Source: Flammeovirgaceae bacterium UBA2371
Lineage (GTDB): Bacteria; Bacteroidota; Bacteroidia; Cytophagales; Cyclobacteriaceae
Reading direction: 5' to 3'
NCBI GenBank assembly: GCA_002345965.1
Contig: DDTF01000030.1
Coordinates: 119,163 to 183,162 of the forward strand
Length of the DNA stretch: 64,000 bases
Shown piece by piece: positions 15,712 to 25,049 of the stretch. The notes under the pieces are model-generated. The model did not search any database and was not told where the DNA came from. It saw only the letters and a list, made by a program, of their open reading frames with translations. Numbering within the stretch: the stretch's first letter is position 1; the number at the start of each line of letters is the position of its first letter. Position numbers and translations under genes: made by a program.

Positions 15712-17736
15712 ATGGAATTTAGACTTACGAGTGAATACGAACCAACCGGAGATCAACCCACTGCAATTCAACAATTAACCTCCGGACTACTTGCGGGGGA
15801 GCAACACCAAACCCTTTTAGGGGTTACGGGATCAGGTAAAACTTTTACTATTGCCAACGTTATCAGCCAGGTAAACAAACCCACTCTGGTATTAAGTCAC
15901 AACAAAACATTAGCCGCTCAACTTTATGGAGAGTTTAAACAATTCTTTCCGGATAATGCTGTTGAGTATTTTATCTCCTACTATGACTACTATCAGCCCG
16001 AAGCCTTTCTTCCAAGTACTGGACTGTACATAGAAAAAGATTTATCCATCAATGAAGAAATAGAAAAACTTCGCCTAAGTGCCACTTCCTCGTTGCTTTC
16101 TGGAAGAAGGGATGTAATTGTTATAGCATCAGTTTCCTGCATCTATGGAATTGGTAATCCGGAGGAATTCGGAAAAAACAGAATTCAACTTACCGCTGGT
16201 GAATCCATTCCCAGAAATCAATTACTGTTTGGGTTGGTGGATATTTTATACAGCCGAACGGAGGCAGAATTTAAACGTGGTACTTTTAGAGTAAAAGGAG
16301 ATACAGTTGATGTTTTTCTGGCCTATGCCGATTACGCTGTGCGCATCTATTTCTTTGGAGATGAAATAGAAGCCATTCAATTAATCGATCCTTTTACAGG
16401 TAAGAAAATATCCGATGAAAAGATGGCAGTTATATTTCCTGCCAATCTTTTTGTGACTGGAAAGGACATGCTCCAGCAAGCTATCCGTGAAATCCAGGAC
16501 GATATGGTTTTACAGGTAGATATGTTTACCTCAGAAAAGAGACACCTGGAAGCCAAACGTCTTAAGGAGCGCACAGAGTTTGATATTGAAATGATGCGTG
16601 AGCTGGGCTATTGCAGTGGTATAGAAAACTATTCGAGGTATTTTGATAGAAGAAAAGCTGGCGCAAGGCCTTTTTGTTTAATCGATTATTTTCCTGATGA
16701 CTTTTTAATGGTAATCGATGAGAGTCATGTTACTGTTCCACAAGTTAGAGCCATGTGGGGAGGGGACCGATCACGCAAAGTCAATCTGGTTGACTACGGA
16801 TTCCGACTACCCTCAGCAATGGATAATCGCCCGCTAACTTTTAACGAGTTTGAAAGTATTCTCAATCAAGTAATTTATGTTAGTGCTACCCCGGCAGAAT
16901 ATGAGTTGCGAAAATCAGATGGTGTGGTCATTGAACAGTTGATCCGGCCTACAGGCTTATTGGATCCTGAAATTGATGTAAGGCCTAGCAAAAACCAAAT
17001 TGACGACTTGCTGGAGGAAATTGATGAAAGAGTAAAAAAACACGAACGCGTATTGGTAACCACACTTACTAAAAGAATGGCAGAAGAGCTCACCAAATTT
17101 TTGGAACGTGCCAATGTAAAATGTCGCTACATACACTCTGAGGTTCAAACACTCGACAGAGTGGAAATACTTCGTGAGCTTAGGCTGGGTGTTTTTGATG
17201 TGCTCGTTGGGGTGAACCTACTCAGAGAAGGTTTGGATCTCCCTGAAGTATCGTTAGTGGCTATCCTGGATGCTGACAAAGAGGGCTTCTTGCGTAACCA
17301 AAGATCTCTCGTTCAAACTATAGGTCGAGCAGCCAGAAATGAAAACGGTAAAGTTATCATGTACGCAGACAAAATAACCGAGTCGATGCAACTGGCTATT
17401 GATGAGACCAATCGCAGAAGAAAAACACAACAAGATTACAACCTGGAGCATGGCATTACTCCTAAGACAATTCTCAAGTCCAAAGAGGCCATCATGGATC
17501 AAACCAAAGTTGCCGACTCCAAAAAAACCACCAAGCGTTACTACATTGAGGATGAAGAAAAATCATTAGCGGCAGACCCTGTTGTTGCTTACCTAGGCAT
17601 TGAAGAACTAAAGAAAATGGTGGAAAGGACCAGGAAATCAATGGAAAAAGCAGCCAAAGAACTTGAGTTTATTGAAGCTGCCCGACTGAGAGATGAATAC
17701 CTGGCTTTACAGAAACTGATTGAGGAAAGAAGCTAA
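15712..17736 (+). CDS. uvrB: Excinuclease ABC subunit B
   Basis: 674 aa from the ATG at 15712, almost the E. coli length (673); the frame is open further upstream but those codons overlap aroE. DNA damage-recognition helicase of nucleotide excision repair. Visible: Walker A GVTGSGKTF, beta-hairpin region YYDYYQPEAFLPSTGLYIEKD, DESHVTVPQ, helicase motif VI QTIGRAARN, and the C-terminal UVR domain (EKAAKELEFIEAARLRDEY). 31 bases after aroE, probably the last gene of the operon starting at 11781. Confidence 0.97.
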   Translation: MEFRLTSEYEPTGDQPTAIQQLTSGLLAGEQHQTLLGVTGSGKTFTIANVISQVNKPTLVLSHNKTLAAQLYGEFKQFFPDNAVEYFISYYDYYQPEAFLPSTGLYIEKDLSINEEIEKLRLSATSSLLSGRRDVIVIASVSCIYGIGNPEEFGKNRIQLTAGESIPRNQLLFGLVDILYSRTEAEFKRGTFRVKGDTVDVFLAYADYAVRIYFFGDEIEAIQLIDPFTGKKISDEKMAVIFPANLFVTGKDMLQQAIREIQDDMVLQVDMFTSEKRHLEAKRLKERTEFDIEMMRELGYCSGIENYSRYFDRRKAGARPFCLIDYFPDDFLMVIDESHVTVPQVRAMWGGDRSRKVNLVDYGFRLPSAMDNRPLTFNEFESILNQVIYVSATPAEYELRKSDGVVIEQLIRPTGLLDPEIDVRPSKNQIDDLLEEIDERVKKHERVLVTTLTKRMAEELTKFLERANVKCRYIHSEVQTLDRVEILRELRLGVFDVLVGVNLLREGLDLPEVSLVAILDADKEGFLRNQRSLVQTIGRAARNENGKVIMYADKITESMQLAIDETNRRRKTQQDYNLEHGITPKTILKSKEAIMDQTKVADSKKTTKRYYIEDEEKSLAADPVVAYLGIEELKKMVERTRKSMEKAAKELEFIEAARLRDEYLALQKLIEERS

Positions 17737-17778
17737 ATTTGTTCCTGAATAAACACTAAATTTTATAAAGAGTTGACT

Positions 17779-18204
17779 ATGAAGAATTTTTTGATCGTAA
17801 TGCTGGTCTTCGGATTGGGACACCTGGCCAGAGCACAAAGCACAAGTGACATCATGCTGAGTGGTGCCCTGGACTTTATAAAAACTGATAATACAGGTCT
17901 TTTTGAAAAATCTCAGGTTGGTGTAGAAGCCAATTTTTTTGTTGCACGCCATTTTGCAGTAGGAGTAGGTGGTGAAATCTGGACAGATCAAAAAAACTCA
18001 TTTATGATGGGTGCAAGGTGGTACGCTAATGACAATATCTTTTTGAGATTCAGAGGGCTGATCGGTGCCAACGATGTGACTCTGGGAGGTGGCTATGCTA
18101 AAGCCTTGTCGCAATACCTTCGTTTGGAAGGTATGGGGGATTTCTATCTCAACTCCACTGAATTTGGAGTGAGGATAGGATTGAGTTATGTAATTAAACG
18201 ATAG
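17779..18204 (+). CDS. Small outer-membrane beta-barrel protein
   Basis: 141 aa from ATG 17779 (a TTG two codons upstream is also possible). Signal peptide MKNFLIVMLVFGLGHLARA cleaved before QS. The remainder alternates aromatic and polar residues in strands typical of small porin-like barrels (FFVARHFAVGVGGEIW, FMMGARWYA, NIFLRFRGLIG) and ends in a hydrophobic strand FGVRIGLSYVIKR. No ligand can be named. It is 42 bases after uvrB and ends at a shared terminator with sodA. Confidence 0.7.
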   Translation: MKNFLIVMLVFGLGHLARAQSTSDIMLSGALDFIKTDNTGLFEKSQVGVEANFFVARHFAVGVGGEIWTDQKNSFMMGARWYANDNIFLRFRGLIGANDVTLGGGYAKALSQYLRLEGMGDFYLNSTEFGVRIGLSYVIKR

Positions 18205-18227
18205 GAATAAGAAAAACGTAATAAAAT

Positions 18228-18253
18228 AAAAAGGCCTCTTTCGAGGCCTTTTT
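18228..18253. terminator. Bidirectional rho-independent terminator
   Basis: Stem GGCCTC/GAGGCC (18233-18238 with 18243-18248), loop TTTC, flanked by A5 and T5. It serves the plus-strand barrel gene and the convergent sodA gene. Confidence 0.85.
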
Positions 18254-18281
18254 ATTTGCAGTTAGCACAGCAACAACGTCA

Positions 18282-18881
18282 TTAAGCACCAAAACGCTTT
18301 GCTACTTCATTCCAGTTGACCACATTCCAAAATGCAGCTGCATAGTCTGGTCTGCGGTTTTGATAATTCAAATAGTAAGCATGCTCCCATACGTCCAGGC
18401 CAAGAATGGGTGTTCCCTTTACTTCAGCAATGTCCATCAAAGGATTGTCTTGATTGGGTGTACTGGTGATGACAAGCTTTCCACTTGCATCTTTGATCAA
18501 CCATGCCCATCCTGAACCAAAGCGACCACCAGCTGCGGCATTGAATTTCGCCTTCATTTCATCAAGACTTCCAAATGCTGCATTAATTGCATCGGCCAGC
18601 GCACCAGAAGGACTACCTCCTTTGGGACTCATTACTGTCCAAAATAAACTATGATTATAGTGTCCGCCACCATTATTCCTTACAGCCACCGGGTACTTGG
18701 AAATGTTCTTACAAATTTCTTCTATGCTAAGTTTTTCAGCATCTGTTCCTGCAATTGCATTGTTCAGATTAGTAACGTAGGCATTGTGATGTTTGCCATG
18801 ATGAATTTCCATAGTACGTGCATCGATGTGAGGTTCCAATGCATTAAAGTCGTATGGAAGGTTAGGGAGTGTAAAAGCCAT
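18282..18881 (-). CDS. sodA: Superoxide dismutase (Fe/Mn family)
   Basis: 199 aa, complete. Metal ligands are visible in order: His in EIHHGKHHNAYV (about 27), His in NHSLFW (about 77), Asp and His in DVWEHAYYL (about 163-167). The GGRFGSGWAWL segment is the type mostly seen in Mn or cambialistic enzymes, but metal preference cannot be decided from this alone. No signal peptide, so cytoplasmic. A single-gene unit: a TAnnTTTG element lies upstream at 18925-18932 and a terminator downstream. Confidence 0.95.
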   Translation of the reverse strand: MAFTLPNLPYDFNALEPHIDARTMEIHHGKHHNAYVTNLNNAIAGTDAEKLSIEEICKNISKYPVAVRNNGGGHYNHSLFWTVMSPKGGSPSGALADAINAAFGSLDEMKAKFNAAAGGRFGSGWAWLIKDASGKLVITSTPNQDNPLMDIAEVKGTPILGLDVWEHAYYLNYQNRRPDYAAAFWNVVNWNEVAKRFGA

Positions 18882-18924
18882 TTGTAATTATGTTTAAATG
18901 TGAGTATTAAATGTTATATATCTT

Positions 18925-18932
18925 CAAATATA
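18925..18932 (-). promoter_or_regulatory. Candidate -7 element of sodA
   Basis: The minus strand reads TATATTTG, an exact TAnnTTTG match about 44 bases before the sodA start. No TTG is found at the expected -33 distance, so support is partial. Confidence 0.3.
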
Positions 18933-18971
18933 CTAACTAAGGCTTGGTAGAAAAAGTTTACCAATTTCCGT

Positions 18972-20408
18972 TTAAAACTTTTTAATCAGATCACCCAATA
19001 CCTTGATACCATGGTCAATGTGATCTGTCCATGGTAACCCATAGCTAATCCTAAAATAATTTTGAAATTGACCTTGAGTGGAGAAAATATGTCCAGGGGC
19101 TATTCCTATATCATGCTTTAGTGCTCGTTTATGCAGCTTAAATGCGTCAATCTTTTCATGATTTTCTATCCACAAGGAAAAGCCTCCCTGTGGCCGCGTC
19201 ACTTTAGTGTCTTCAGGAAAATATTCAGATATCGCCTGACTATACCTTAAACATTGTGTATGAAGTGCCTTTCTCAAATGCCGCAAATGCAATTCATATC
19301 TCCCCTTTTGCAGGAAAATAGACAGCGCCTCCTGTAGCAATGTGTTGGTAGAAACATTATTCATTCTTTTCAAGGCAATAATGCGTTCTTTGTATTGACC
19401 CGGAACTGCCCACCCTATTCTATATCCTGGTGCCAATGATTTAGAAAATGAACCACATTGCAAGACAATCCCCTCCTTGTCATACACTTTACAAGTTTTA
19501 GGTCTTGTTTTCCCAAAATAAAGTTCACCATAAATATCATCTTCAATCAATGGTATTTTCTTTCGGGTGAGAAGTTCTACCAGCTGTCGTTTGTTTTCAT
19601 CTGGCATTAAACTACCTAGCGGATTATTAAAATTGCAAACAAACAAACAAGCCTTTATATCAAATCTAGAAATCGCATCCTCGAGGTAGTTCAAATCTAC
19701 CCCATCTCCTGAATGAGAAGGCACCTCTACCACATGAAGGCCAAGGCTTTCCATGACCTGAAATATGCCATAGTAAGTAGGGCTTTCTATTGCCACTGCA
19801 TCACCAGGCTGAGTTACTGCCTTGAGACAAAGCGATAATGCTTCAAGACACCCATTGGTAATTACAATATCATCATCACTCAATACCCCTCCCCAATTGA
19901 ATGATAATTTAGCTATCTGTTGTCTTAACACCACATTCCCCTGAAAATCTTCATAGTTAAGACAGCTATCATCGGAATCGCGAAGTGCCTGAATCACTGC
20001 CTTATTTAACTTGGCGGTGGGGAGTAATGACGGAGCCGGTGTGCTTACAGAAAAATGAATTTTGGAACGTGTACGTAAGTCAGTATGCACGCTGGAAATC
20101 ATCTCATCAAGGCTGACAGGAACTACTTCCTCAATCAACTTGCAGCAAGTAGGTTCCTCCATTCCATGTTTCGGAGAAAACTTAACATAATAGCCGGATT
20201 GCGGCCTGGCTTCTATCAACCCCTTACTTTCCAGATGGTAATAAGCTTGAAATGCAGTGCTAAGGCTTATTCCTTGCTCTTTACTGAGTGCTCTTACTGA
20301 CAAAAGCTTATCCCCTACTTTAAAGGTTTCTTTTGCAATTAAACTTTCAATTCGTTCCGCCACCTCCATGTACAGGTGATCAGACTTTAATTCCAGTGTA
20401 GTTTCCAT
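18972..20408 (-). CDS. MocR/PdxR-type GntR regulator with aminotransferase domain
   Basis: 478 aa. N-terminal GntR winged helix (about 10-75: VGDKLLSVRALSKEQGISLSTAFQAYYHLESKGL), followed by a fold-type I aminotransferase domain with NGCLEALSLCL, NFNNPLGSLM and the PLP lysine in CGSFSKSLAPGYRIGW. MocR regulators sense a PLP adduct and usually control the gene next to them. Here the divergent neighbour at 20600 opens a five-gene cluster that includes a PLP-dependent decarboxylase, making this the likely regulator of the cluster (inference). The 191-base gap should hold its operator. Confidence 0.92.
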   Translation of the reverse strand: METTLELKSDHLYMEVAERIESLIAKETFKVGDKLLSVRALSKEQGISLSTAFQAYYHLESKGLIEARPQSGYYVKFSPKHGMEEPTCCKLIEEVVPVSLDEMISSVHTDLRTRSKIHFSVSTPAPSLLPTAKLNKAVIQALRDSDDSCLNYEDFQGNVVLRQQIAKLSFNWGGVLSDDDIVITNGCLEALSLCLKAVTQPGDAVAIESPTYYGIFQVMESLGLHVVEVPSHSGDGVDLNYLEDAISRFDIKACLFVCNFNNPLGSLMPDENKRQLVELLTRKKIPLIEDDIYGELYFGKTRPKTCKVYDKEGIVLQCGSFSKSLAPGYRIGWAVPGQYKERIIALKRMNNVSTNTLLQEALSIFLQKGRYELHLRHLRKALHTQCLRYSQAISEYFPEDTKVTRPQGGFSLWIENHEKIDAFKLHKRALKHDIGIAPGHIFSTQGQFQNYFRISYGLPWTDHIDHGIKVLGDLIKKF

Positions 20409-20426
20409 GGCTTAAACTGATATGGT

Positions 20427-20434
20427 CAAAATTA
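20427..20434 (-). promoter_or_regulatory. Candidate -7 element of the MocR gene
   Basis: The minus strand reads TAATTTTG, an exact TAnnTTTG match, 18 bases before the MocR start. No clear -33 partner. Consensus match only. Confidence 0.25.
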
Positions 20435-20599
20435 ATAAAACTGAAACTGTTTTTTCACCGTTAATACCATCAATTTTGAACCCTAAAATCTTGAGTTCTG
20501 TCAAAAACATCAATAGCAAACCAATTTCAAGCTTTTTTGGTCATTGTAGAACTGTAGAAAATAAAGAACAAATTCATTTGATTATTAATTACCAAAATA

Positions 20600-21532
20600 A
20601 TGACAGAGAACAGAAAAAATTTACTGCCCTATCTGGCACTGGCCGTGGTTTGTATTGCCTGGGGAACTACCTATCTCGCATTGCGGATAGGCGTTTTAGA
20701 GTTTCCTGCATTTCTATTTAGTGGTCTACGCCAATTGATTGCTGGAATTCTGCTTACGGGTGTACTTCTCACCGTTGGAAAACTGAAACTCCCATCAAAG
20801 TCAGTAATAATAAATCAGGCCATTGGCGGTTTTTTTATGATCACGATGGGAAACGGCCTGGTGGGATGGGCCGAGATTCATGTAAGCAGCGGAGTTGCTG
20901 CCATCATTTGTTCTATGGTACCCATTTGGGTTATCTTAATTAACCTTCTCATTGCTAAAGAGGAAAAACCAACTTTTCCTATTATAATGGGTATGGCCAT
21001 AGGATTAAGTGGCATCATTCTGATTTTTGGTGAAAATATTACCGACTTTACTAATGCTGGTTACACTTTAGGGATTATTATGATTTTCATCGCTAACTTA
21101 GGCTGGGCAGGTGGAAGCATATGGATGAAACGAAAAAATCAACATAGTGACCCCTTTCTTAATGCCGGTTTGCAAATGGTCTTCGGTGGATTGTTCTTAA
21201 TGCCAGTAAGCTTGGTATTTGATAATTACGAAACCATTCAATGGAGCAACAACGTTATTTATTCATTGGTATATCTAATCTTAGTAGGGTCTGTAGCTGC
21301 ATATGCATGCTATTCTTATGCAATTAAAAATCTGCCTATAACAATTGTTACACTTTATGCTTACATCAATCCCATAGTGGCTATCGTACTGGGTTGGTTA
21401 GTTCTTGGTGAAAAATTAAACTTGAGAATTGTTATTGCCATTGGTGTTACCCTTGCTGGCATCTATATCGTCAACCGTGGATATCAACTAAGAAATTTAT
21501 GGCGATCACAATTTTCAACTAATCCTGAGTGA
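20600..21532 (+). CDS. EamA/DMT-family transporter
   Basis: 310 aa with ten predicted membrane spans in two EamA repeats (AVVCIAWGTTYLALRIGV at the start, the second repeat from about residue 150; conserved PIVAIVLGWLVLGEKL near the end). The family exports amino acids, amines and other small metabolites. Divergent from the MocR regulator and overlapping the next gene, so it opens the cluster. Substrate unknown; an amine or amino-acid derivative is suggested by the decarboxylase in the cluster (inference). Confidence 0.88.
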   Translation: MTENRKNLLPYLALAVVCIAWGTTYLALRIGVLEFPAFLFSGLRQLIAGILLTGVLLTVGKLKLPSKSVIINQAIGGFFMITMGNGLVGWAEIHVSSGVAAIICSMVPIWVILINLLIAKEEKPTFPIIMGMAIGLSGIILIFGENITDFTNAGYTLGIIMIFIANLGWAGGSIWMKRKNQHSDPFLNAGLQMVFGGLFLMPVSLVFDNYETIQWSNNVIYSLVYLILVGSVAAYACYSYAIKNLPITIVTLYAYINPIVAIVLGWLVLGEKLNLRIVIAIGVTLAGIYIVNRGYQLRNLWRSQFSTNPE

Positions 21533-22416
21533 TGATGATTCCAATTCCGTTTCAAACCATCGACTGGAATAATGTTCCGGTAACTGAACATCCTGGAGAA
21601 AAAGGGGTGGCTTATTGGAGAACACTACAATATGATGGGTTGAGAATAAGAATGGTAGAATATTCGCCCGGTTACATTGCTGATCATTGGTGTGAACTAG
21701 GTCATATTATTTATTGTATTAAAGGTGAACTGATCTCTGAGTTGGCAGATGGCACTTCTCATCTTCTTAAAGCGGGCATGAGTTATCATGTTAGTGATCA
21801 GATGAGTAAGCACCGATCAACCACCAAAGATGGTGTAGTAATATTCATCGTTGATGGTGCATTTTTAGCTACTCCGAGTCAATCAATAAACCATAATCTC
21901 GAAATAATGATGAACGCTACACCTTGGTTTGAAAGAGAGTTTAAATTTGGATTGCCTCCTGGGATGCTCCCATTCTTTTTGGAGCGATTATCTTTTACTA
22001 CGTTGAGGCTGGAGCAAAAAGTAAGGAATGTTTCAGAGAAAATTTTATCTGAAAAACTGGAAGGTAAGTGGTCGGTCAAACAAAACATTGGTCACCTGGC
22101 AGAAGTGGATAAGATCGCAGGGAAAAGAATCAATGAAATGATTTCAGGAATTGCCCAATTATCTCCTGCTGTATTTGAACCCACAAAAGATTACAATGGA
22201 ATGCCGATATCTGAAGTAATCGATATTTTTAGACACAACAGAGCCGAAAACCTCAAAACCTACCAAAGTCTATCCGAAGCAGACTTGAAAAAATCATCAT
22301 TACATCCCAGATTAAAGGTGATGATGAACCCCGTTGATCTGGCCATGTTTGATGCAGAGCATGACGATCACCATTTGGTAAGAATTAATCAAATACTCAA
22401 CACTTTAATATCATGA
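21532..22416 (+). CDS. Fusion of DHCW-type cupin and DinB-like domain
   Basis: 294 aa if the first ATG (21532) is used; GTG 21529 and ATG 21535 are equally possible and all sit on the stop of the transporter gene. Residues about 1-115 form a small cupin with the motif ADHWCELGHI. Residues about 125-290 are a DinB/YfiT-like four-helix domain with the usual metal-site His pattern (KWSVKQNIGHL and EHDDHHLVRI). The two parts are normally separate proteins. DinB-like enzymes are often thiol-dependent transferases. Co-transcribed with the exporter; overlaps the next gene by four bases (ATGA). Confidence 0.8.
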   Translation: MMIPIPFQTIDWNNVPVTEHPGEKGVAYWRTLQYDGLRIRMVEYSPGYIADHWCELGHIIYCIKGELISELADGTSHLLKAGMSYHVSDQMSKHRSTTKDGVVIFIVDGAFLATPSQSINHNLEIMMNATPWFEREFKFGLPPGMLPFFLERLSFTTLRLEQKVRNVSEKILSEKLEGKWSVKQNIGHLAEVDKIAGKRINEMISGIAQLSPAVFEPTKDYNGMPISEVIDIFRHNRAENLKTYQSLSEADLKKSSLHPRLKVMMNPVDLAMFDAEHDDHHLVRINQILNTLIS

Positions 22417-22991
22417 CAAGAACTGCTGTAATCGTTGCCTGGGAAAAATTTACAGATATAGATGTTTATTTAGCCTGGGATTTACTCAATCGTATAAGAC
22501 TTAGAGATAAAGAATGGAAAGTTAAAATAGTAGGCACAGAGCCTATTCACTCTTCTTTGTTTGGAATCAACCAGCAAATGCATGGCAATATCGATGAATG
22601 CAAATATGCAGATGTTGTTTTATTTACCAGTGGCCAAACTACAAGAAGACTAATCAAGGACAAGGCTTACCTGGACCGGTTTCAGCTTAATCCAGATAAG
22701 CAGATCATAGCCTCCATGTGTTCAGGCGCATTGCTGCTTGCCGCACTTGGATTACTGGATGGCTTAACAGCCACTACCTACCCCACTGCAGTAAAAGACC
22801 TTCAAGCATTTGGAATTGAAGTGGAGGAAAAGCCACTTGTTACTCATGGCAACATAGCTACAGCAGCTGGCTGTCTGGCTGCCATTGACCTTGTAGGCTG
22901 GATAGCAGGCAAAACACATGGCACTGAATTAATGGAAGAGGTGGTAGCATCTGTACAACCTGTAGGTAAAGGACTAGCGTGCATCTACTAA
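22413..22991 (+). CDS. DJ-1/PfpI family protein
   Basis: 192 aa, class I glutamine-amidotransferase-like fold. The nucleophile elbow IIASMCSGALLLA places the reactive Cys at 103. The segment TTYPTAVKDLQAFGIEV and the C-terminal GTELMEEVVASVQP resemble isonitrile hydratase and AraC-associated PfpI domains, without a DNA-binding domain here. Exact activity unknown (hydratase, glyoxalase or chaperone are known in the family). Start overlaps the preceding stop (ATGA). Confidence 0.85.
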   Translation: MTRTAVIVAWEKFTDIDVYLAWDLLNRIRLRDKEWKVKIVGTEPIHSSLFGINQQMHGNIDECKYADVVLFTSGQTTRRLIKDKAYLDRFQLNPDKQIIASMCSGALLLAALGLLDGLTATTYPTAVKDLQAFGIEVEEKPLVTHGNIATAAGCLAAIDLVGWIAGKTHGTELMEEVVASVQPVGKGLACIY

Positions 22992-23001
22992 AGAGTCTAT
23001 A

Positions 23002-24372
23002 ATGAACATTTTTAAAGAACGTGAAGCAATCGGCACCCTGCTTGACAAGACGGTGCAGATTGCCGAAAAATATTTCTCCACTAAACAACTACCCCCCGGA
23101 AGATATATCAATGATCTGGAACTAAAAGACCTCCCTGTAAAGGGCATTGGCACGATCGAAACCCTGAATTTGTTTTACAAAAACTATGCTCACCAGATTG
23201 CTGATAGTAATGGCCCTCGGTATTTTGGATTTGTAACAGGAGGAACAACACCAGCTGCATTGGCCGGTGACTGGCTGGTAAGTACTTACGATCAAAATGC
23301 ATTTGGCAGCAACGACTCCATTGCACCACAACTCGAGAGACAGACCATTCATTTTCTAAAGCAGTTATTTGAGCTGGACAATTCCTATTTTGGAACCTTT
23401 GTAACAGGGGCAACCGTCTCCAATTTTACCAATCTGGCCATTGCACGTCAATGGATTGGCGAGCAATCACAAATAGACATAAGCAACGAAGGAGTATTCA
23501 ACCTCAATTTTAAAGTATTAAGCGGTACGGCTCATTCAAGCATCTTCAAATCATTGTCCATGCTGGGCATTGGAAGAAATTCACTTCAAAAAATTGATAC
23601 CCTTGAGAACAGAGAGGCTATTGATGTCGACCTATTAGAAATGGCGTTGAAGCAAATTAATACGCCTTGCATTGTTATTGCCAATGCTGGCACTGTCAAT
23701 ACAGTAGACTTTGATGACCTGGTGGCCATAGGAGAATTAAAAAAGAAATACAATTTCTGGTTACATGTGGATGCGGCATTTGGTGGGTTTGCGGCATTGT
23801 CTGAAAAACATGCCCACTATGTAAAGGGCATTAATAATGCTGACTCCATAACTATAGATGGTCACAAATGGCTGAACGTTCCTTATGATTCAGCCATGCA
23901 GTTTTCAAAACATAAAAAATTGCAGTTGAAGGTTTTTCAAAACAGCGCAGCTTATCTGGGTGATCCTGATGTTAGTCCGGATTACTTTCATTACACACCT
24001 GAAAATTCAAGAAGATTTCGAGCGTTACCGGCATGGTTTACATTGATGGCCTACGGAAGGGAGGGATATGCAGAAATCATAGAGAGGAATTGTGCCATGG
24101 CCAAACTATTGGGGGATTGGATAGAAACGTCTGATAAATTCACTTTACTCTCTCCTGTGCGTATGAATGTAGTTTGTTTTACCTTGAAGAGAAAAGAAAT
24201 TTCATTTGATGACATAAAAGGCTATCTGGCCAGAATCAGAGAGGATGGACGGGTGTTTTTTACGCCTACATTATACAAAGGAGTGCCCGCCATCAGGGCT
24301 GCTATATCCAATTGGCAAACCCAGGAAAAGGATATTCAAATTACCATTGAAGCACTTAAAGAAATAGATTAA
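23002..24372 (+). CDS. PLP-dependent decarboxylase (group II, aromatic/glutamate type)
   Basis: 456 aa, fold-type I. Visible: PRYFGFVTGGTTPAALAGD, the loop FVTGATVSNFTNLAIAR, HVDAAFGGFA (PLP ring contact and Asp) and the Schiff-base lysine in TIDGHKWLNVPYD. Related enzymes decarboxylate aromatic amino acids, glutamate or 2,4-diaminobutyrate to amines. Substrate cannot be set from sequence. Located 10 bases after the DJ-1 gene and one base before the PaiB-like gene. Together with the MocR regulator and an exporter this suggests amine production or detoxification (inference). Confidence 0.88.
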   Translation: MNIFKEREAIGTLLDKTVQIAEKYFSTKQLPPGRYINDLELKDLPVKGIGTIETLNLFYKNYAHQIADSNGPRYFGFVTGGTTPAALAGDWLVSTYDQNAFGSNDSIAPQLERQTIHFLKQLFELDNSYFGTFVTGATVSNFTNLAIARQWIGEQSQIDISNEGVFNLNFKVLSGTAHSSIFKSLSMLGIGRNSLQKIDTLENREAIDVDLLEMALKQINTPCIVIANAGTVNTVDFDDLVAIGELKKKYNFWLHVDAAFGGFAALSEKHAHYVKGINNADSITIDGHKWLNVPYDSAMQFSKHKKLQLKVFQNSAAYLGDPDVSPDYFHYTPENSRRFRALPAWFTLMAYGREGYAEIIERNCAMAKLLGDWIETSDKFTLLSPVRMNVVCFTLKRKEISFDDIKGYLARIREDGRVFFTPTLYKGVPAIRAAISNWQTQEKDIQITIEALKEID

Positions 24373-24373
24373 G

Positions 24374-24985
24374 ATGTATATCGCAAAATACAATAGAAAT
24401 GAAAATCGAGAGGAACAACTTGATTTCATTCGGAAAAATAGTTTTGGAGTATTGATCAATGAAGTGAATGGAAGGCCATGGGCTACACACATTCCCTTTA
24501 CCCTGAATAGGGAAGGCTCTAAACTCACCAGTCATATGTCAAGAGGAAATCAGCAGTGGAGACATTTCACTTCCGATAAAGAAGTAATGATAATTTTTTC
24601 TGGCCCACATTCTTACGTTTCATCCTCTTGGTACAACCATGAAAATGTGCCTACCTGGAATTACATCGCCATTCATGTCTACGGGAAAATCAAAATCATT
24701 GAAGGGGATGAGCTAAAAGCTTCCCTTAAAGAACTGACCAATCACTACGAAGCTGATTCCATCAACCCGGTATCTGTTGAGAAATTAACGCCCTCCTACC
24801 TTGAAAGAGAAATTCGCGGAATCGTTGCTTTCGAAATCGACATAACCAATATAGAAGCTGCTTATAAATTGTCTCAAAACAGAGAAAAAGAAGATTATGA
24901 AAACATCATCAGCGAACTAAATAAGAAAGAAGACGTTGGCGCCAAGGCAATAGCGCATGAAATGAAAAAAAGGTGCCCTTATTAA
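24374..24985 (+). CDS. PaiB-like FMN-binding protein
   Basis: 203 aa, FMN-binding split-barrel. N-terminal LDFIRKNSFGVLINEVNG, ATHIPF, then SHMSRGNQQW and the conserved YVSSSWYNHENVPTWNY, all typical of PaiB. In Bacillus, PaiB is linked to polyamine-dependent repression of sporulation and protease genes together with the polyamine acetyltransferase PaiA. Last gene of the MocR-linked cluster, starting one base after the decarboxylase. Supports an amine-related role for the cluster. Confidence 0.9.
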   Translation: MYIAKYNRNENREEQLDFIRKNSFGVLINEVNGRPWATHIPFTLNREGSKLTSHMSRGNQQWRHFTSDKEVMIIFSGPHSYVSSSWYNHENVPTWNYIAIHVYGKIKIIEGDELKASLKELTNHYEADSINPVSVEKLTPSYLEREIRGIVAFEIDITNIEAAYKLSQNREKEDYENIISELNKKEDVGAKAIAHEMKKRCPY

Positions 24986-25049
24986 TTACCTCATCAGGCG
25001 CTAAAACCACAACATTTAAATATATTTATTAAGACAAAAGGATATTTCC

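Noticed and set aside
20422..20721. 99-codon frame before the EamA gene
   Set aside because: Runs into the transporter in another frame; the transporter start at 20600 has a proper first membrane span.
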